Assembly (NCBI RefSeq): GCF_040892545.1 | Contig: NZ_CP156079.1 | Span: 992,001 to 1,056,000, forward strand | DNA from: Paracidovorax avenae | Lineage (GTDB): Bacteria > Pseudomonadota > Gammaproteobacteria > Burkholderiales > Burkholderiaceae_C | DNA: 64,000 nucleotides | Direction: 5' to 3' | In this document: one piece after another, positions 1 to 9,233 of the stretch | Layout of the letters: every line of letters starts with the position of its first letter | Position numbering within the stretch: position 1 is the stretch's first letter | Position numbers and translations under genes: made by a program | The notes under the pieces: generated by a model | Told to the model about the DNA's origin: nothing | The model's input: the letters and a program-made list of their open reading frames with translations, nothing else | Databases searched by the model: none

Positions 1-61
1 TGGGTTTTTCTGACCCGCCAACCCTTTTGGGCAACGCATGGGGCAAGTGTAGCGCAACCGA

Positions 62-76
62 TGCTGCGATGCAGCA
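62..76. promoter_or_regulatory. perfect short inverted repeat upstream of osmC-like gene
   Basis: TGCTGC and GCAGCA arms flank a GAT spacer, about 60 bases before the OsmC-like start. It could be an operator or a small hairpin. The rest of bases 1-136 holds no gene that I can support. Confidence 0.25.
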
Positions 77-136
77 AAATTGCGATGGCGCAGCCACAAA
101 AGTTGTCAGGCCGCCAATTTGATGGGAAAAAACAAC

Positions 137-586
137 ATGGAATGCACAGTCACCTGGACCGGCGCTTCGGGCACGCGCTCGGGCATGGGGTTCATCGCGG
201 AAACCGGCAGCGGCCACATCCTGGCCATGGACGGGGCGCCCGATGCCGCCAATCCCGCCAACGGCGGCCAGAACCTGGCCCCGCGGCCGATGGAGACCGT
301 CCTTGCCGGCACCGGCGGTTGCACGGCCTATGACGTGGTGCTTATCCTGCGGCGGGGCCGGCACGATGTCCGCGGCTGCAGCGTGAAGCTCAGTTCCGAA
401 CGCGCGGACACGGACCCGAAGGTGTTCACCCGCATCCACATGCAGTTCACTGTCACCGGCAAGGCCTTGCCGCCTGCCGCGGTCGAGCGTGCCATCGCCA
501 TGAGCCACGAGAAGTACTGCTCCGCGAGCATCATGCTCGGCAAGACGGCGGAGATCACCACCGGCTTCGACATCGTGGAGGCCTGA
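137..586 (+). CDS. OsmC/YhfA-family protein
   Basis: Predicted cytoplasmic OsmC-fold protein of 149 residues. Members of this superfamily reduce organic hydroperoxides or related compounds using a pair of redox cysteines. Both cysteines are visible: Cys62 in the GGCTAYDV motif and Cys128 in HEKYCSAS. The length and the second motif fit the YhfA-like branch better than the classical Ohr branch, and the substrate of that branch is not established. I chose the ATG at 137 because the homologous part begins there (MECTVTW); in-frame ATGs at 80 and 122 would add unrelated residues, and no strong ribosome binding site decides the matter. The gene is alone on this strand and converges with coq7 about 20 bases downstream. 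Confidence 0.85.
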   Translation: MECTVTWTGASGTRSGMGFIAETGSGHILAMDGAPDAANPANGGQNLAPRPMETVLAGTGGCTAYDVVLILRRGRHDVRGCSVKLSSERADTDPKVFTRIHMQFTVTGKALPPAAVERAIAMSHEKYCSASIMLGKTAEITTGFDIVEA

Positions 587-607
587 GCCCGGCCGCGTCC
601 TCCATAT

Positions 608-1225
608 CTATATATGGTGCGCCGTGGCCGTCATCACCCGGGCCGCGGCGGCCATGAGCATCCGGGCCGGGGCGGGCAGGGCCGTCGCACCGGCGGCACG
701 TGCGTCGTCCGCATGCCGCTGCTCGTCGGCCTGCATGCGTTCGATCACCGCCAGGGAGGGCGCGTCCTGCGCCGGCATGCGGTCCAGGTGCCCCTGCAGG
801 TGGCGTGCCACCTGGTTTTCCGTCTCCACCACGAATCCCAGGCTCGCGGCGTCGCTGACCTGGGCCGCCGTCCAGCCGATCGCGAATGCGCCCGCGAACC
901 ACAGCGGATTCAGCAGGCTGGGCCGGCTGCCCAGTGCGTCGAGGCGTTCGGCCGTCCAGGCCAGGTGGTCGGTTTCCTCGCGCGCGGCCTCCAGCAACCG
1001 GGCGCGCAGCGCCGGGTCGCGCGTGACGGCGGCCTGTCCCATGTAGAGTGCCTGCGCGCAGACTTCACCCACGTGGTTCACCCGCATGAGCGCTCCGGCC
1101 TCGCGCCGCTGGGTGGGAGACAGGTCGCCTTCCGGCAGCCCCCTGGCTGGCGACGGCTGCGCGGCGTGGGGGCGTGCGAAGAGCGTGCGCAAGGCGTTGT
1201 CCGCGGCTATCAAGAGCTTGTCCAT
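608..1225 (-). CDS. coq7: 2-polyprenyl-3-methyl-6-methoxy-1,4-benzoquinone monooxygenase (Coq7)
   Basis: Di-iron hydroxylase of ubiquinone biosynthesis. It hydroxylates demethoxyubiquinone before the last methylation. The 205-residue protein carries all six expected iron ligands: Glu54 ([11 protein letters not shown]), Glu84 and His87 (EETDH), Glu136 (ETEN), and Glu168 and His171 (DEQRH). That is the ferritin-like ExxH pattern in duplicate. Length is normal for bacterial Coq7, which replaces the flavin enzyme UbiF in many betaproteobacteria. It is transcribed away from the first porin, with a 294-base gap between the two starts. No other ubiquinone genes are nearby, so it is probably a single-gene unit. 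Confidence 0.95.
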   Translation of the reverse strand: MDKLLIAADNALRTLFARPHAAQPSPARGLPEGDLSPTQRREAGALMRVNHVGEVCAQALYMGQAAVTRDPALRARLLEAAREETDHLAWTAERLDALGSRPSLLNPLWFAGAFAIGWTAAQVSDAASLGFVVETENQVARHLQGHLDRMPAQDAPSLAVIERMQADEQRHADDARAAGATALPAPARMLMAAAARVMTATAHHI

Positions 1226-1519
1226 GGCGATGAATGTCGATGGCAGAAGGGTTGGATTGCTGCAAAAAAAATAGCGGAAGGACCCGGTTCCATCGCGTCC
1301 TATCTCAATTCCAGGGAACCTTTTTGTGTGTTGCGATGCTGCAACGAAATAGGGCTTTCGGGGCGATTGTGCGGGAATTCCTTTGCGAAACGGAACGGCC
1401 TCTGTTGCAATAAGGGCAACTTCCCCACCAGGAGGTTGGCCCGGGGTTGGCGGACTGCGCCTGTCGTGCGTACCAGCCCCCCGAACCGGCGCCCTCGTTT
1501 AACCTTGGAGTAACTCGCA
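1226..1519. promoter_or_regulatory. divergent promoter region coq7 / porin with two GTTGC inverted repeats
   Basis: No gene is supported here. It must contain the promoters of coq7 (minus) and the porin (plus). Two short inverted repeats of the same type occur, GTTGC-N6-GCAAC at 1330-1345 and GTTGC-N7-GCAAC at 1404-1420, with centres about 75 bases apart. They may be operators for a porin regulator or may be chance. A ribosome binding site (TTGGAG) precedes the porin start at 1520. Confidence 0.35.
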
Positions 1520-2593
1520 ATGAAAAAATCCCTGATTGCCCTGGCCGTGCTGGCTGCTTCCGGCGCTGCAATGGCTCAATCTTCCGTCACGATGTTCGGT
1601 ATCGTCGATACGGGTGTTGCCTACATCAACAACGCCAACTCCGCTGGTCAGAACGTGTACGGCCTGACCACCAGCGGCAACGCCACGAGCCGTCTGGGCT
1701 TCCGTGGCACGGAAGACCTGGGTGGCGGCCTGAAGGCTGGCTTCTGGCTCGAAGGCGAGATCTTCGGCGACAACGGCAACGCCAACGGCTTCAACTTCCA
1801 ACGCCGCTCCACCCTGAGCCTGGCTGGCAACTTCGGTGAAGTGCGCCTGGGCCGCGAACTGACCCCTTCGTACAACAAGGCCAGCAGCTATGACCTGTTC
1901 GGCCAGACCGGCATCGGCCAGTTCCAAGGCTGGAACGAGTGGCTCGGCCTGAACGGCGCAACCGGCGTGACCGCTGACACGAACAACATCCGTTCGAGCA
2001 ACATGGTCAGCTACTACACCCCCAACTTCGGTGGCTTCACCGGCGGCGTGGGCTATGGCTTCGACGAGCAAACCGTGGGCAAGGCCGGCCGTTACTTCGG
2101 TGGCTACGCTGCTTACGACAACGGCCCCCTGAGCGTGACCGTGTCCTATGACCAGCGCAACACCGGCTTCACGCTGGCTGGCATCTCCACCGCTGGCAAG
2201 CACAACATCCTGACCGTGGGCGCTTCCTACGACCTGAACGTTGCCAAGCTGATCGCCATCGCCCAACAATCGAAGTACGAAGCTGACGGCTTCTCCGGCG
2301 ACGCCAAGTTCAACAACTACGCCCTGGGTGCTTCCATGCCCGTCGGCGCAGGCGAATTCAAGCTGCAATACGCCCTGTACGACCAGAAGGCCATCGACTC
2401 CAAGGCTCACCAGCTGTCCCTGGGCTATGTCCACAACCTGTCCAAGCGCACCGCTCTGTACGGCACCGTGGCTTACCTGAAGAACAAGGACAACTCCAAC
2501 CTCGGCCTGGCCACCAAGGGCCTGACCGTTGCCGGCCCTGGCATCGGCAACAACCAGACCGGCGTGCAAGTCGGTATCCGTCACGCTTTCTGA
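1520..2593 (+). CDS. outer-membrane porin, Gram-negative trimeric type
   Basis: General-diffusion porin of the betaproteobacterial OmpC/Porin_4 type, 357 residues, in the outer membrane. A typical signal peptide (MKKSLIALAVLAASGAAMAQ) leads into the family start SSVTMFGIVDTGVAY; the conserved GFRGTEDLGGGLKAGFWLE block follows, and the chain ends in Phe (VQVGIRHAF), as needed for BAM recognition. Codon choice is strikingly biased towards GCT, CGT and AAC compared with neighbouring genes, which suggests a very highly expressed major porin. The gene stands alone between a long promoter region and a strong terminator. The second porin 196 bases downstream is a diverged paralogue with ordinary codon usage. 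Confidence 0.96.
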   Translation: MKKSLIALAVLAASGAAMAQSSVTMFGIVDTGVAYINNANSAGQNVYGLTTSGNATSRLGFRGTEDLGGGLKAGFWLEGEIFGDNGNANGFNFQRRSTLSLAGNFGEVRLGRELTPSYNKASSYDLFGQTGIGQFQGWNEWLGLNGATGVTADTNNIRSSNMVSYYTPNFGGFTGGVGYGFDEQTVGKAGRYFGGYAAYDNGPLSVTVSYDQRNTGFTLAGISTAGKHNILTVGASYDLNVAKLIAIAQQSKYEADGFSGDAKFNNYALGASMPVGAGEFKLQYALYDQKAIDSKAHQLSLGYVHNLSKRTALYGTVAYLKNKDNSNLGLATKGLTVAGPGIGNNQTGVQVGIRHAF

Positions 2594-2631
2594 TGGATGG
2601 CTGGCCCAGCCAGCTTGACTCAGCAAGTCAG

Positions 2632-2664
2632 AAAACCGCTGCCCCCGGGCAGCGGTTTTTTTTT
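2632..2664 (+). terminator. rho-independent terminator of porin 1
   Basis: A 13-bp perfect stem (2632-2644 with 2647-2659, core ACCGCTGCCC / GGGCAGCGGT) is followed directly by an uninterrupted T run to 2664. It lies 38 bases after the porin stop codon. Confidence 0.95.
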
Positions 2665-2788
2665 GTCACCTCGGTAACAGGATCTAAGGGAAAACGACTG
2701 TGGGTATGCCGCTAACGCATGTTCCGATGCAAGTCATTGATTTCTAGAATAAAAGTTCCTTCACCCCTCCCGCAGAAAGAGACAACAC

Positions 2789-3913
2789 ATGCGTATTTCG
2801 TTTGTGAAAAAAGCGGTGGCACTGACCACCCTGACAGCAGCGGCTCCCTTCACCTTCGCGCAGCAGGCCGGCACGAGCAGCGTCCAGCTGTATGGCATCG
2901 TGGACATGGCGTATCGCCATACCAATAACGAGGGTCCTGCCGGCAGCCCGGGCGGCTCGCTGGACCAGATGGTCGGGGGCGGCATGTCCCAGAGCCGCTG
3001 GGGCATCAACGTGACCGAAGACCTGGGCGGGGGGCTGAAGGCACTGGTCAACCTGGAAAACCGCTTCGGCGCCGATACCGGCACGCCGGCCACGCCGTAC
3101 TTCCAGCAATCCTGGGTAGGCCTGCAGGGCGGCTTCGGCCGCGTGACGCTGGGCCGCCAGTACAACATCCTCTTCGACCTGGTGACCAGCACGTATGCGT
3201 CCTATCCGTACTCGCCGTACATGGACGTCTACAAGCCCGAGATCGGTTTCGCGCTGGGCGCGCGTGCCGACAACATGATCAAGTACATGGCCGAGGTCGG
3301 CCCGTGGCGTGGCGGACTGCAATACTCCTTCGACGAAAGGAGCGCCACGGGCGGCAAGACGGTCGGCGGCTACATCCGCTATGCATCGGGCGGCCTGGCA
3401 GCCGGCCTGGGCTACCAGAACTACGAGTTCGCCTCCGGCAAGAAGATCGACGCCTGGACGCTGGGCGGCTCCTATCGCATGGGCAACTGGTACTTCAACG
3501 GGGGCTATGGTCAGAACAAGGTGGACGACGGGCTCACCGCCGTGGACCGTGCCGTGCTCTCCGCGATGTGGCAGGGCGGCATCAACGGCGGCTTCGGCGG
3601 CCCGGCCTTCCTGGCGGCCAACAAGCGCACGATCTACAAGATCGGTGCCGGCTACCAGATCACGCCGCAGATCAACCTGGGCGCGCACTACTTCCGTGCG
3701 GAGCAGAAGGGCAATACCGATCTGGCCAAGGCCAAGGCCGATTTCTTCACCATGGCCCTCGACTACGCATTCTCCAAGCGGACGGACGCCTATATCGAAA
3801 TCGACCACACCAAGCTCAAGGGAGACCAGGTCAGCCTGAACAACTACGCCGGCCAGGCCAACGGCGCCAAGTCGCGCACCGGCTACACCATCGGCCTGCG
3901 GCACCGTTTCTGA
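2789..3913 (+). CDS. outer-membrane porin, second copy
   Basis: Second porin of the same family, 374 residues. The signal peptide (MRISFVKKAVALTTLTAAAPFTFAQ) is followed by SSVQLYGIVDMAYRH, the conserved RWGINVTEDLGGGLKALVNLENRFG block, and a C-terminal Phe (TIGLRHRF). Codon usage is ordinary for the region, so it is probably expressed less than porin 1. The start at 2789 is supported by an AGAAAGAGA stretch just upstream. It has its own leader region after the porin 1 terminator and is therefore likely transcribed separately. The substrate cannot be told from sequence; the nearness of a peptide importer may be coincidence. Confidence 0.95.
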   Translation: MRISFVKKAVALTTLTAAAPFTFAQQAGTSSVQLYGIVDMAYRHTNNEGPAGSPGGSLDQMVGGGMSQSRWGINVTEDLGGGLKALVNLENRFGADTGTPATPYFQQSWVGLQGGFGRVTLGRQYNILFDLVTSTYASYPYSPYMDVYKPEIGFALGARADNMIKYMAEVGPWRGGLQYSFDERSATGGKTVGGYIRYASGGLAAGLGYQNYEFASGKKIDAWTLGGSYRMGNWYFNGGYGQNKVDDGLTAVDRAVLSAMWQGGINGGFGGPAFLAANKRTIYKIGAGYQITPQINLGAHYFRAEQKGNTDLAKAKADFFTMALDYAFSKRTDAYIEIDHTKLKGDQVSLNNYAGQANGAKSRTGYTIGLRHRF

Positions 3914-4001
3914 TCCGTCCGCGGGGCGGCGGGCGGGCGGCGCGATGCCGCCGGCACGCTGGTCCTCGCGAAATCCTGCTGCGCGATCGTGGAGCAGGCC
4001 T

Positions 4002-4038
4002 GCATGCCCTCCTGCCCGCCATGGGTCGGAGGGCATGC
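4002..4038 (+). repeat. hairpin downstream of porin 2
   Basis: Perfect 11-bp arms (GCATGCCCTCC at 4002-4012, GGAGGGCATGC at 4028-4038) with a 15-base loop, 88 bases after the porin 2 stop. There is no T run, so it may be a processing or stability hairpin rather than an intrinsic terminator. Nothing else is supported in 3914-4198. Confidence 0.5.
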
Positions 4039-4198
4039 GTCCATCAGCCCGTCCATTGCCGTTGGCCGCCTCCATGTCCATCATGAATGCGGCCAGGCCA
4101 GCGACCGGTTTGCGCCCACAATCATCCGCGATGGCGCGGGTATTGCATGCAGTGGCCGCATGCCCTGCTAGCATGCCTGCTTCTCTGCCGCTCCTACG

Positions 4199-5179
4199 AT
4201 GCTTGCCTTCATTCTGAGACGCCTCATCCAGGCCGTGATCGTCATGGTCGCGGTGGCCTTCATCTCCTTCATGCTGTTCCAGTATGTGGGCGATCCCGTC
4301 ACCTTCCTGCTGGGGCAGGACGCCACGCCGGACCAGATCCGGGACATGCGGGCGGCACTCGGGCTGGACCAGCCTTTCATCGTGCAGTTCTGGCACTTCC
4401 TCGTGAACGCGGCGCAGGGCGAGTTCGGGCTGAGTCTCCGGCAGGGGGCCAAGGTGTCCAGCCTCATCGCCGAGCGGTTTCCCGCCACGCTGGAGCTGGC
4501 GCTGGTCGCCGCCGTCCTGGCCCTGGTGGTCGGCGTGCCCATGGGCGTGTATGCGGCCCTGCGCCGCGGCACCTTCACCAGCCAGCTGTTCATGACGCTG
4601 TCCCTGCTGGGTGTGTCGCTGCCCACCTTCCTCATCGGCATCCTGCTGATCCTCGTGTTCGCCGTCCACCTGGGCTGGTTCCCCAGTTTCGGGCGAGGCC
4701 CGGTCACGCAGGTCGGCTGGTGGAGCACGGGCCTGCTCAATGCCAAGGGCTGGCACCACATCACGCTGCCGGCGGTAACGCTGGCCATCTTCCAGCTCAC
4801 GCTCATCATGCGCCTGGTGCGTGCCGAAATGCTGGAGGTGCTGCGCACCGACTACATCAAGTTCGCCCGCGCCCGCGGCCTGTCCGACCGGGCCATCCAT
4901 TTCGGGCACGCGCTGAAGAACACGCTGGTGCCGGTGATGACCATCACCGGCCTGCAGCTGGGCGGCCTCATCGCCTTCGCCATCATCACCGAGACGGTGT
5001 TCCAGTGGCCCGGCATGGGCCTGCTCTTCATCCAGGCGGTGACGTTCGCGGACATTCCCGTGATGGCGGCCTACCTCTGCCTGATCGCCCTGATCTTCGT
5101 GGTGATCAACCTGGTCGTGGACCTGCTGTATTTCGCGGTCGATCCCCGCCTGCGCGTGGGCAAGGCGGGAGGGCACTGA
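4199..5179 (+). CDS. dipeptide-type ABC transporter permease (DppB-like)
   Basis: Inner-membrane permease of the peptide/opine/nickel ABC family, 326 residues. The N-terminal MLAFILRRLIQAVIVMVAVAFISFMLF segment, the early GDPVTFLLGQDATPDQIRDMRAALGLDQP block and the cytoplasmic EAA-type loop (MLEVLRTDYIKFARARGLSDRAIHFGHALKNTLVP) are all typical of DppB/GsiC proteins. Around six membrane segments are visible. It opens an operon whose second permease lies three genes further on; the stop codon is followed after one base by the M20 hydrolase start, so the two are translationally coupled. The substrate is probably a short peptide or an acyl amino acid, judging by that neighbour. Confidence 0.9.
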   Translation: MLAFILRRLIQAVIVMVAVAFISFMLFQYVGDPVTFLLGQDATPDQIRDMRAALGLDQPFIVQFWHFLVNAAQGEFGLSLRQGAKVSSLIAERFPATLELALVAAVLALVVGVPMGVYAALRRGTFTSQLFMTLSLLGVSLPTFLIGILLILVFAVHLGWFPSFGRGPVTQVGWWSTGLLNAKGWHHITLPAVTLAIFQLTLIMRLVRAEMLEVLRTDYIKFARARGLSDRAIHFGHALKNTLVPVMTITGLQLGGLIAFAIITETVFQWPGMGLLFIQAVTFADIPVMAAYLCLIALIFVVINLVVDLLYFAVDPRLRVGKAGGH

Positions 5180-5180
5180 G

Positions 5181-6428
5181 ATGGTCGTCGCAGCATCCAA
5201 GCCGGCACCGTCCGCACCGCCCCGCCTGCGGGCCGGCGGCCGCGCCTTCGCCCACATCGCGCAGTTCCACCCGGAACTGACGGCCTTCCGCCGCGACCTG
5301 CATGCCCATCCCGAACTGGGTTTCGAAGAGGTGTACACGGGTTCGCGCGTGAAGGAGGCGCTCAAAGTCTGCGGGGTGGACGAGATCCACGACGGCATCG
5401 GCCGTACCGGCATCGTGGCGGTGGTCCATGGCCGCAGCCGCTCCAGCGGCAGCATGATCGGCCTGCGGGCCGACATGGATGCCCTGCCCATGTCGGAACA
5501 GAACGAGTTCACCTGGAAGTCCTGCAAGCCCGGGCTCATGCATGGCTGCGGCCACGACGGCCATACGGCCATGCTGGTGGGGGCCGCGCGCTACCTCGCC
5601 GCCACGCGCCATTTCGACGGCACGGCCGTGCTCATCTTCCAGCCCGGCGAGGAGGGCTTCGGCGGTGCGCGCGTGATGATCGAGGACGGCCTGTTCGAGC
5701 GCTTTCCCGTGCAGTCGGTCTATGCCATGCACAACTGGCCAGCCATGCGGCCCGGCACCATCGGCCTCAATTCCGGGGCGATGATGGCCTCGGCCGACCG
5801 CATCACCATCGAGATCACCGGCCGGGGAGGCCACGGCGCCCACCCCTACCAGACGGTGGACGTGGTGCTGGTGGCCGCCCACATCATCACCGCGGTGCAG
5901 GGCATCGTCTCGCGCAACGTGCGCCCGCTCGACAGCGCCGTGATCAGCCTGTGCGCGATGCAGGCGGGCGACCGGGGCGCCTTCAGCGTGCTGCCCGGCA
6001 CGGCCACGCTCGTGGGTACCGTGCGCACGTTCTCGCCCGCGGTGCAGGAAATGATCGAGCAGCGCCTCAAGGACCTGTGCAGCGCGGTGGCCCTGGGCTT
6101 CGGTGCCACGGCCACCGTACGCTACGAGCGCATCTATCCCGCGACCATCAACACCGAGAGCGATGCGCAGTTCGCGGGGGACGTGGCGGTGTCGCTCGTC
6201 GGCGCCGAGAACGTGGTGCGCGACCTCGAGCCCAGCATGGGCGCGGAGGATTTTTCCTTCATGCTGCAGAGCAAGCCGGGGGCCTACCTGCGCATCGGAC
6301 AGGGCACCGGGCCCGGCCACAGCGCGCTGCACAACAGCCGGTACGACTTCAATGACGAAATCCTGCCGCTGGGTGCCGCGCTGCATGCGGGCCTGGTCGA
6401 GCAGGCGATGCCGCTGGCAGCGGTCTGA
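5181..6428 (+). CDS. M20-family amidohydrolase (hippurate hydrolase-like)
   Basis: Zinc-dependent aminoacylase or carboxypeptidase of peptidase family M20D, 415 residues, presumably cytoplasmic. Metal-site motifs are clear: ADMDALPM around residue 96, MHGCGHDGHTAMLVG around 120, and the catalytic PGEEGFGGA around 155, with a later AMHNWP histidine. The lid/dimerisation domain follows (TGRGGHGAHPYQ around 215). The family cleaves N-acyl amino acids such as hippurate, or small peptides. It is embedded between the first permease and the binding protein of one ABC operon, which suggests that it processes the imported compound. The exact substrate is inference. Confidence 0.9.
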   Translation: MVVAASKPAPSAPPRLRAGGRAFAHIAQFHPELTAFRRDLHAHPELGFEEVYTGSRVKEALKVCGVDEIHDGIGRTGIVAVVHGRSRSSGSMIGLRADMDALPMSEQNEFTWKSCKPGLMHGCGHDGHTAMLVGAARYLAATRHFDGTAVLIFQPGEEGFGGARVMIEDGLFERFPVQSVYAMHNWPAMRPGTIGLNSGAMMASADRITIEITGRGGHGAHPYQTVDVVLVAAHIITAVQGIVSRNVRPLDSAVISLCAMQAGDRGAFSVLPGTATLVGTVRTFSPAVQEMIEQRLKDLCSAVALGFGATATVRYERIYPATINTESDAQFAGDVAVSLVGAENVVRDLEPSMGAEDFSFMLQSKPGAYLRIGQGTGPGHSALHNSRYDFNDEILPLGAALHAGLVEQAMPLAAV

Positions 6429-6438
6429 GGGCACGATC

Positions 6439-8019
6439 ATGAAATTCCCACGCACGGCATTGCGCGCCGCCATCGGCGCATCCCTGGTCGCTGCAGCCTG
6501 CATGGTGGGCGCGCAGACCATCCGTGTCGCCAACCAGGGCGACGCGCTGTCGATGGATCCGCATTCCCTGAACGAAAGCCTGCAGCTCAGCGTGACCGGC
6601 AATGTCTATGAGCCCCTCGTGGGCCGCAACAAGGACCTGAGCCTGGCGCCCGCTCTGGCGACGCGCTGGACGCAGACCTCGCCCACGGTATGGCGATTCG
6701 AGTTGCGCCGGGGCGTGCACTTTCATGACGGCAGCCCGTTCACCGCCGACGACGTGCTGTTCTCGCTGGCGCGCACGCAGGCCGGCAGTTCGGACATGAA
6801 GACGTACACCAACGACTTCAAGGAAGTGCGCAAGGTGGACGACTACACGGTCGAGATCGAGACCAAGTCCCCGTATCCCATCCTGCCCGACGTGCTCACG
6901 CTGGTGTACATGATGTCGCGCAAGTGGTGCGAGGCGAACCAGGCCACGGAGCCGGTGGACCGGCGCAAGGGGGTGGAGAATGCGGCGTCGTTCCGGGCCA
7001 ACGGCACGGGGCCGTTCCGCCTGCGCGAGCGCCAGCCCGGCGTGCGCACGGTGTTCACGCGCAACGTGCAGTACTGGGGGGCGATCGAGGGCAACGTGGC
7101 CGAGGTGGTGTTCACCCCCATCGGCAACGATGCCACGCGCGTCGCGGCGCTGTTGTCGGGCCAGGTGGATGTGATGGAGCCCGTGCCCGTACAGGACATC
7201 GAGCGCGTGAACACGAGCCCGCTCACGCGCGCCGTGACCGGGCCCGAGTTGCGCACCATCTTCCTGGGCATGGACCAGAAGCGCGACGAACTGCTGTATT
7301 CGAGCGTGAAGGGCAAGAACCCGTTCAAGGACAAGCGCGTGCGCCAGGCCTTCTACCAGGCGATCGACATCGAGGGCATTCGCAAGACGGTGATGCGCGG
7401 CGCGTCGAACCCGTCGGCGCTGCTGGTCGGCCCGGGGGTGAACGGCTTCCAGCCCGACATCAGGCGGCTGCCCTACGATGCGGACGTCGCGCGCAAGCTG
7501 ATGGCCGAGGCAGGCTATCCGAATGGTTTCGAGGTGGGCATGAACTGCCCGAACGACCGCTACGTGAACGATGCGCGCATTTGCCAGGCCGTGGCCGCCA
7601 ACCTGGCGCGCATCGGCGTGAAGGTGAACCTGCAGGCGGAGACCAAGGGCACGTACTTTCCCAAGGTGCTGCGGCGGGACACCAGTTTCTACATGCTGGG
7701 CTGGATGCCCGCCACCTACGACTCGCACAACGCGATGAACGCGCTGATGGCCTGCGTGGACGAGAAGGGCGCCGGGCAGTTCAACCTGGGCGGGTACTGC
7801 AACCCCAAGGTGGACGAACTCACGCGGCAGGTGCAGTCGGAGACCGACAAGGCCCGGCGCGACGCGATGATCCGCCAGGCATTCGAGATCCACGCGGCCG
7901 ACGTGGGCCACATTCCGCTGCACCAGCAGGCCCTGGCCTGGGGCGTGTCGCGCAAGGTGGCGCTGGTGCAGATGGCCGACAACTTCATGCCATTCAAGTG
8001 GATGAGCCTCGCGAAGTGA
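6439..8019 (+). CDS. ABC transporter substrate-binding protein (DppA-like, SBP_bac_5)
   Basis: Periplasmic binding protein of the peptide/nickel family, 526 residues. A signal peptide (MKFPRTALRAAIGASLVAAACMVGAQ) precedes TIRVANQGDALSMDPHSLNES, the usual start of the mature domain. The LRRGVHFHDGSPFTADDVLFSLART block is the family signature. I chose the ATG at 6439 rather than upstream in-frame codons because it is the start that yields the signal peptide, and it lies ten bases after the M20 stop. It feeds the two permeases at 4199 and 8084 and the ATPases at 9278 and 10273. Confidence 0.93.
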   Translation: MKFPRTALRAAIGASLVAAACMVGAQTIRVANQGDALSMDPHSLNESLQLSVTGNVYEPLVGRNKDLSLAPALATRWTQTSPTVWRFELRRGVHFHDGSPFTADDVLFSLARTQAGSSDMKTYTNDFKEVRKVDDYTVEIETKSPYPILPDVLTLVYMMSRKWCEANQATEPVDRRKGVENAASFRANGTGPFRLRERQPGVRTVFTRNVQYWGAIEGNVAEVVFTPIGNDATRVAALLSGQVDVMEPVPVQDIERVNTSPLTRAVTGPELRTIFLGMDQKRDELLYSSVKGKNPFKDKRVRQAFYQAIDIEGIRKTVMRGASNPSALLVGPGVNGFQPDIRRLPYDADVARKLMAEAGYPNGFEVGMNCPNDRYVNDARICQAVAANLARIGVKVNLQAETKGTYFPKVLRRDTSFYMLGWMPATYDSHNAMNALMACVDEKGAGQFNLGGYCNPKVDELTRQVQSETDKARRDAMIRQAFEIHAADVGHIPLHQQALAWGVSRKVALVQMADNFMPFKWMSLAK

Positions 8020-8083
8020 CACGCTGATCCGTTACGCCCGCGTGAGGATGCCGCTGTGCCCCACGCCTTTCCCGAATCCCACG

Positions 8084-8995
8084 ATGAAAAAAACGCTCTT
8101 CCGATGGTTCGACAGCGATGTCGGCTACAGCTTTCGCACCTCGCCCGTCGCCATGGGTGCCGCGGCGATCGCGGTGGTGTGCGTGTTCTGCTCGCTGTTC
8201 GCGGGCTGGGTGGCGCCGCACAATCCGTTCGATCTCACCACGCTCGAATTGAGCGATGCCCGGCTGCCGCCGGCGTGGAGCGATGGCGGCTCCTGGAAAT
8301 ACCCGTTCGGCACGGATGACCAGGGACGCGACATCCTCTCGGCGCTGATCTACGGTGCGCGCATTTCGCTCGTCGTCGGCCTGGCATCGGTCGCGCTGTC
8401 GGTGGTGGTGGGGGTGGCGCTCGGGCTGCTGGCGGGCTTCAAGGGCGGTTGGATCGACGCGGTGCTCATGCGCCTGTGCGACGTGATGCTGTCCTTTCCC
8501 GCGATCCTCGTGGCCCTGCTGATCGCCGGGGTGGGCCGTGCGGTGTTCCCCAACGCGCACGAGTCGCTGGCCTTCGGCGTGCTGATCCTGTCCATCTCGC
8601 TCACGGGCTGGGTGCAGTACGCGCGCACGGTGCGCGGCTCCACCCTGGTGGAGCGCAACAAGGAATACGTACAGGCGGCACGGGTGACGGGCGTGTCGTC
8701 CTCGCGCATCATGCGGCGCCACGTGCTGCCCAACGTGCTCGGGCCGGTGATGGTGCTGGCCACCATCCAGGTGGCCACGGCGATCATCACCGAAGCGACC
8801 CTGTCCTTCCTGGGCGTGGGTGCGCCGCCCACGTCGCCCTCGCTCGGCACGCTGATCCGCATCGGCAACGACTACCTGTTCTCGGGCGAGTGGTGGATCA
8901 CGGTGTTCCCGGGCGTGATGCTGGTGTTGATCGCGCTTTCCGTGAACCTGCTGGGCGACTGGCTGCGCGATGCGCTGAATCCTCGGCTGCGCTAG
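8084..8995 (+). CDS. dipeptide-type ABC transporter permease (DppC-like)
   Basis: Second inner-membrane permease of the peptide importer, 303 residues. It has the DppC-type N-terminus with an early membrane segment (VAMGAAAIAVVCVFCSLFAGWVAPHNPFD), the FGTDDQGRDILSALIYGARISL motif that defines this subfamily, and a cytoplasmic EAA loop (EYVQAARVTGVSSSRIMRRHVLPN). The ATG at 8084 gives the usual N-terminus; a GTG at 8042 in the same frame would add 14 unlikely residues. The dispersed repeat begins ten bases after its stop codon. Confidence 0.92.
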   Translation: MKKTLFRWFDSDVGYSFRTSPVAMGAAAIAVVCVFCSLFAGWVAPHNPFDLTTLELSDARLPPAWSDGGSWKYPFGTDDQGRDILSALIYGARISLVVGLASVALSVVVGVALGLLAGFKGGWIDAVLMRLCDVMLSFPAILVALLIAGVGRAVFPNAHESLAFGVLILSISLTGWVQYARTVRGSTLVERNKEYVQAARVTGVSSSRIMRRHVLPNVLGPVMVLATIQVATAIITEATLSFLGVGAPPTSPSLGTLIRIGNDYLFSGEWWITVFPGVMLVLIALSVNLLGDWLRDALNPRLR

Positions 8996-9005
8996 AGATG
9001 GAGAA

Positions 9006-9233
9006 CACCCCCCTGAGCGGCTGCGCCGCTCCGTGCTGCCGCCAGAGGCAACTGCCCTTCGTGCACGTCCAAGCCTGCGCAGGCAGGCTCGGAGCCGCGG
9101 CACTCAGCCCCCGCTCTCCCCGTGCTGCGCACGGCGGGCAGGGGGACGACGCCAGCGGCCTGGCAAAGCCAGTTCCGCGGCGTCTGCCGGCGTGGCCTGC
9201 TCCGCGGCCACAGGTCGGGCCGCGCCGGTTTTG
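9006..9233 (+). repeat. dispersed GC-rich repeat, copy 1 (between dppC and dppD type genes)
   Basis: Starts just after the upstream stop codon with CACCCCCCTGAGCGGCTGCG (9006 on). The core at 9110-9210 matches the reverse complement of 17553-17653 at about 93 of 101 positions by eye, without gaps, and the 24-base head at 9006-9029 matches 17659-17682 exactly. Copy 1 carries about 80 extra bases (9030-9109). It contains small hairpins, GAGCGGC-TGC-GCCGCTC at 9015-9031 and CCGTGC-TGC-GCACGG at 9120-9134. It fills most of the 282-base gap. Confidence 0.85.

Noticed and set aside
2744..5572. 942-codon minus-strand open frame opposite porin 2, dppB-like and M20 genes
   Set aside because: Antisense to three well-supported genes; composition rich in His, Arg, Gly and Asp with no domain.
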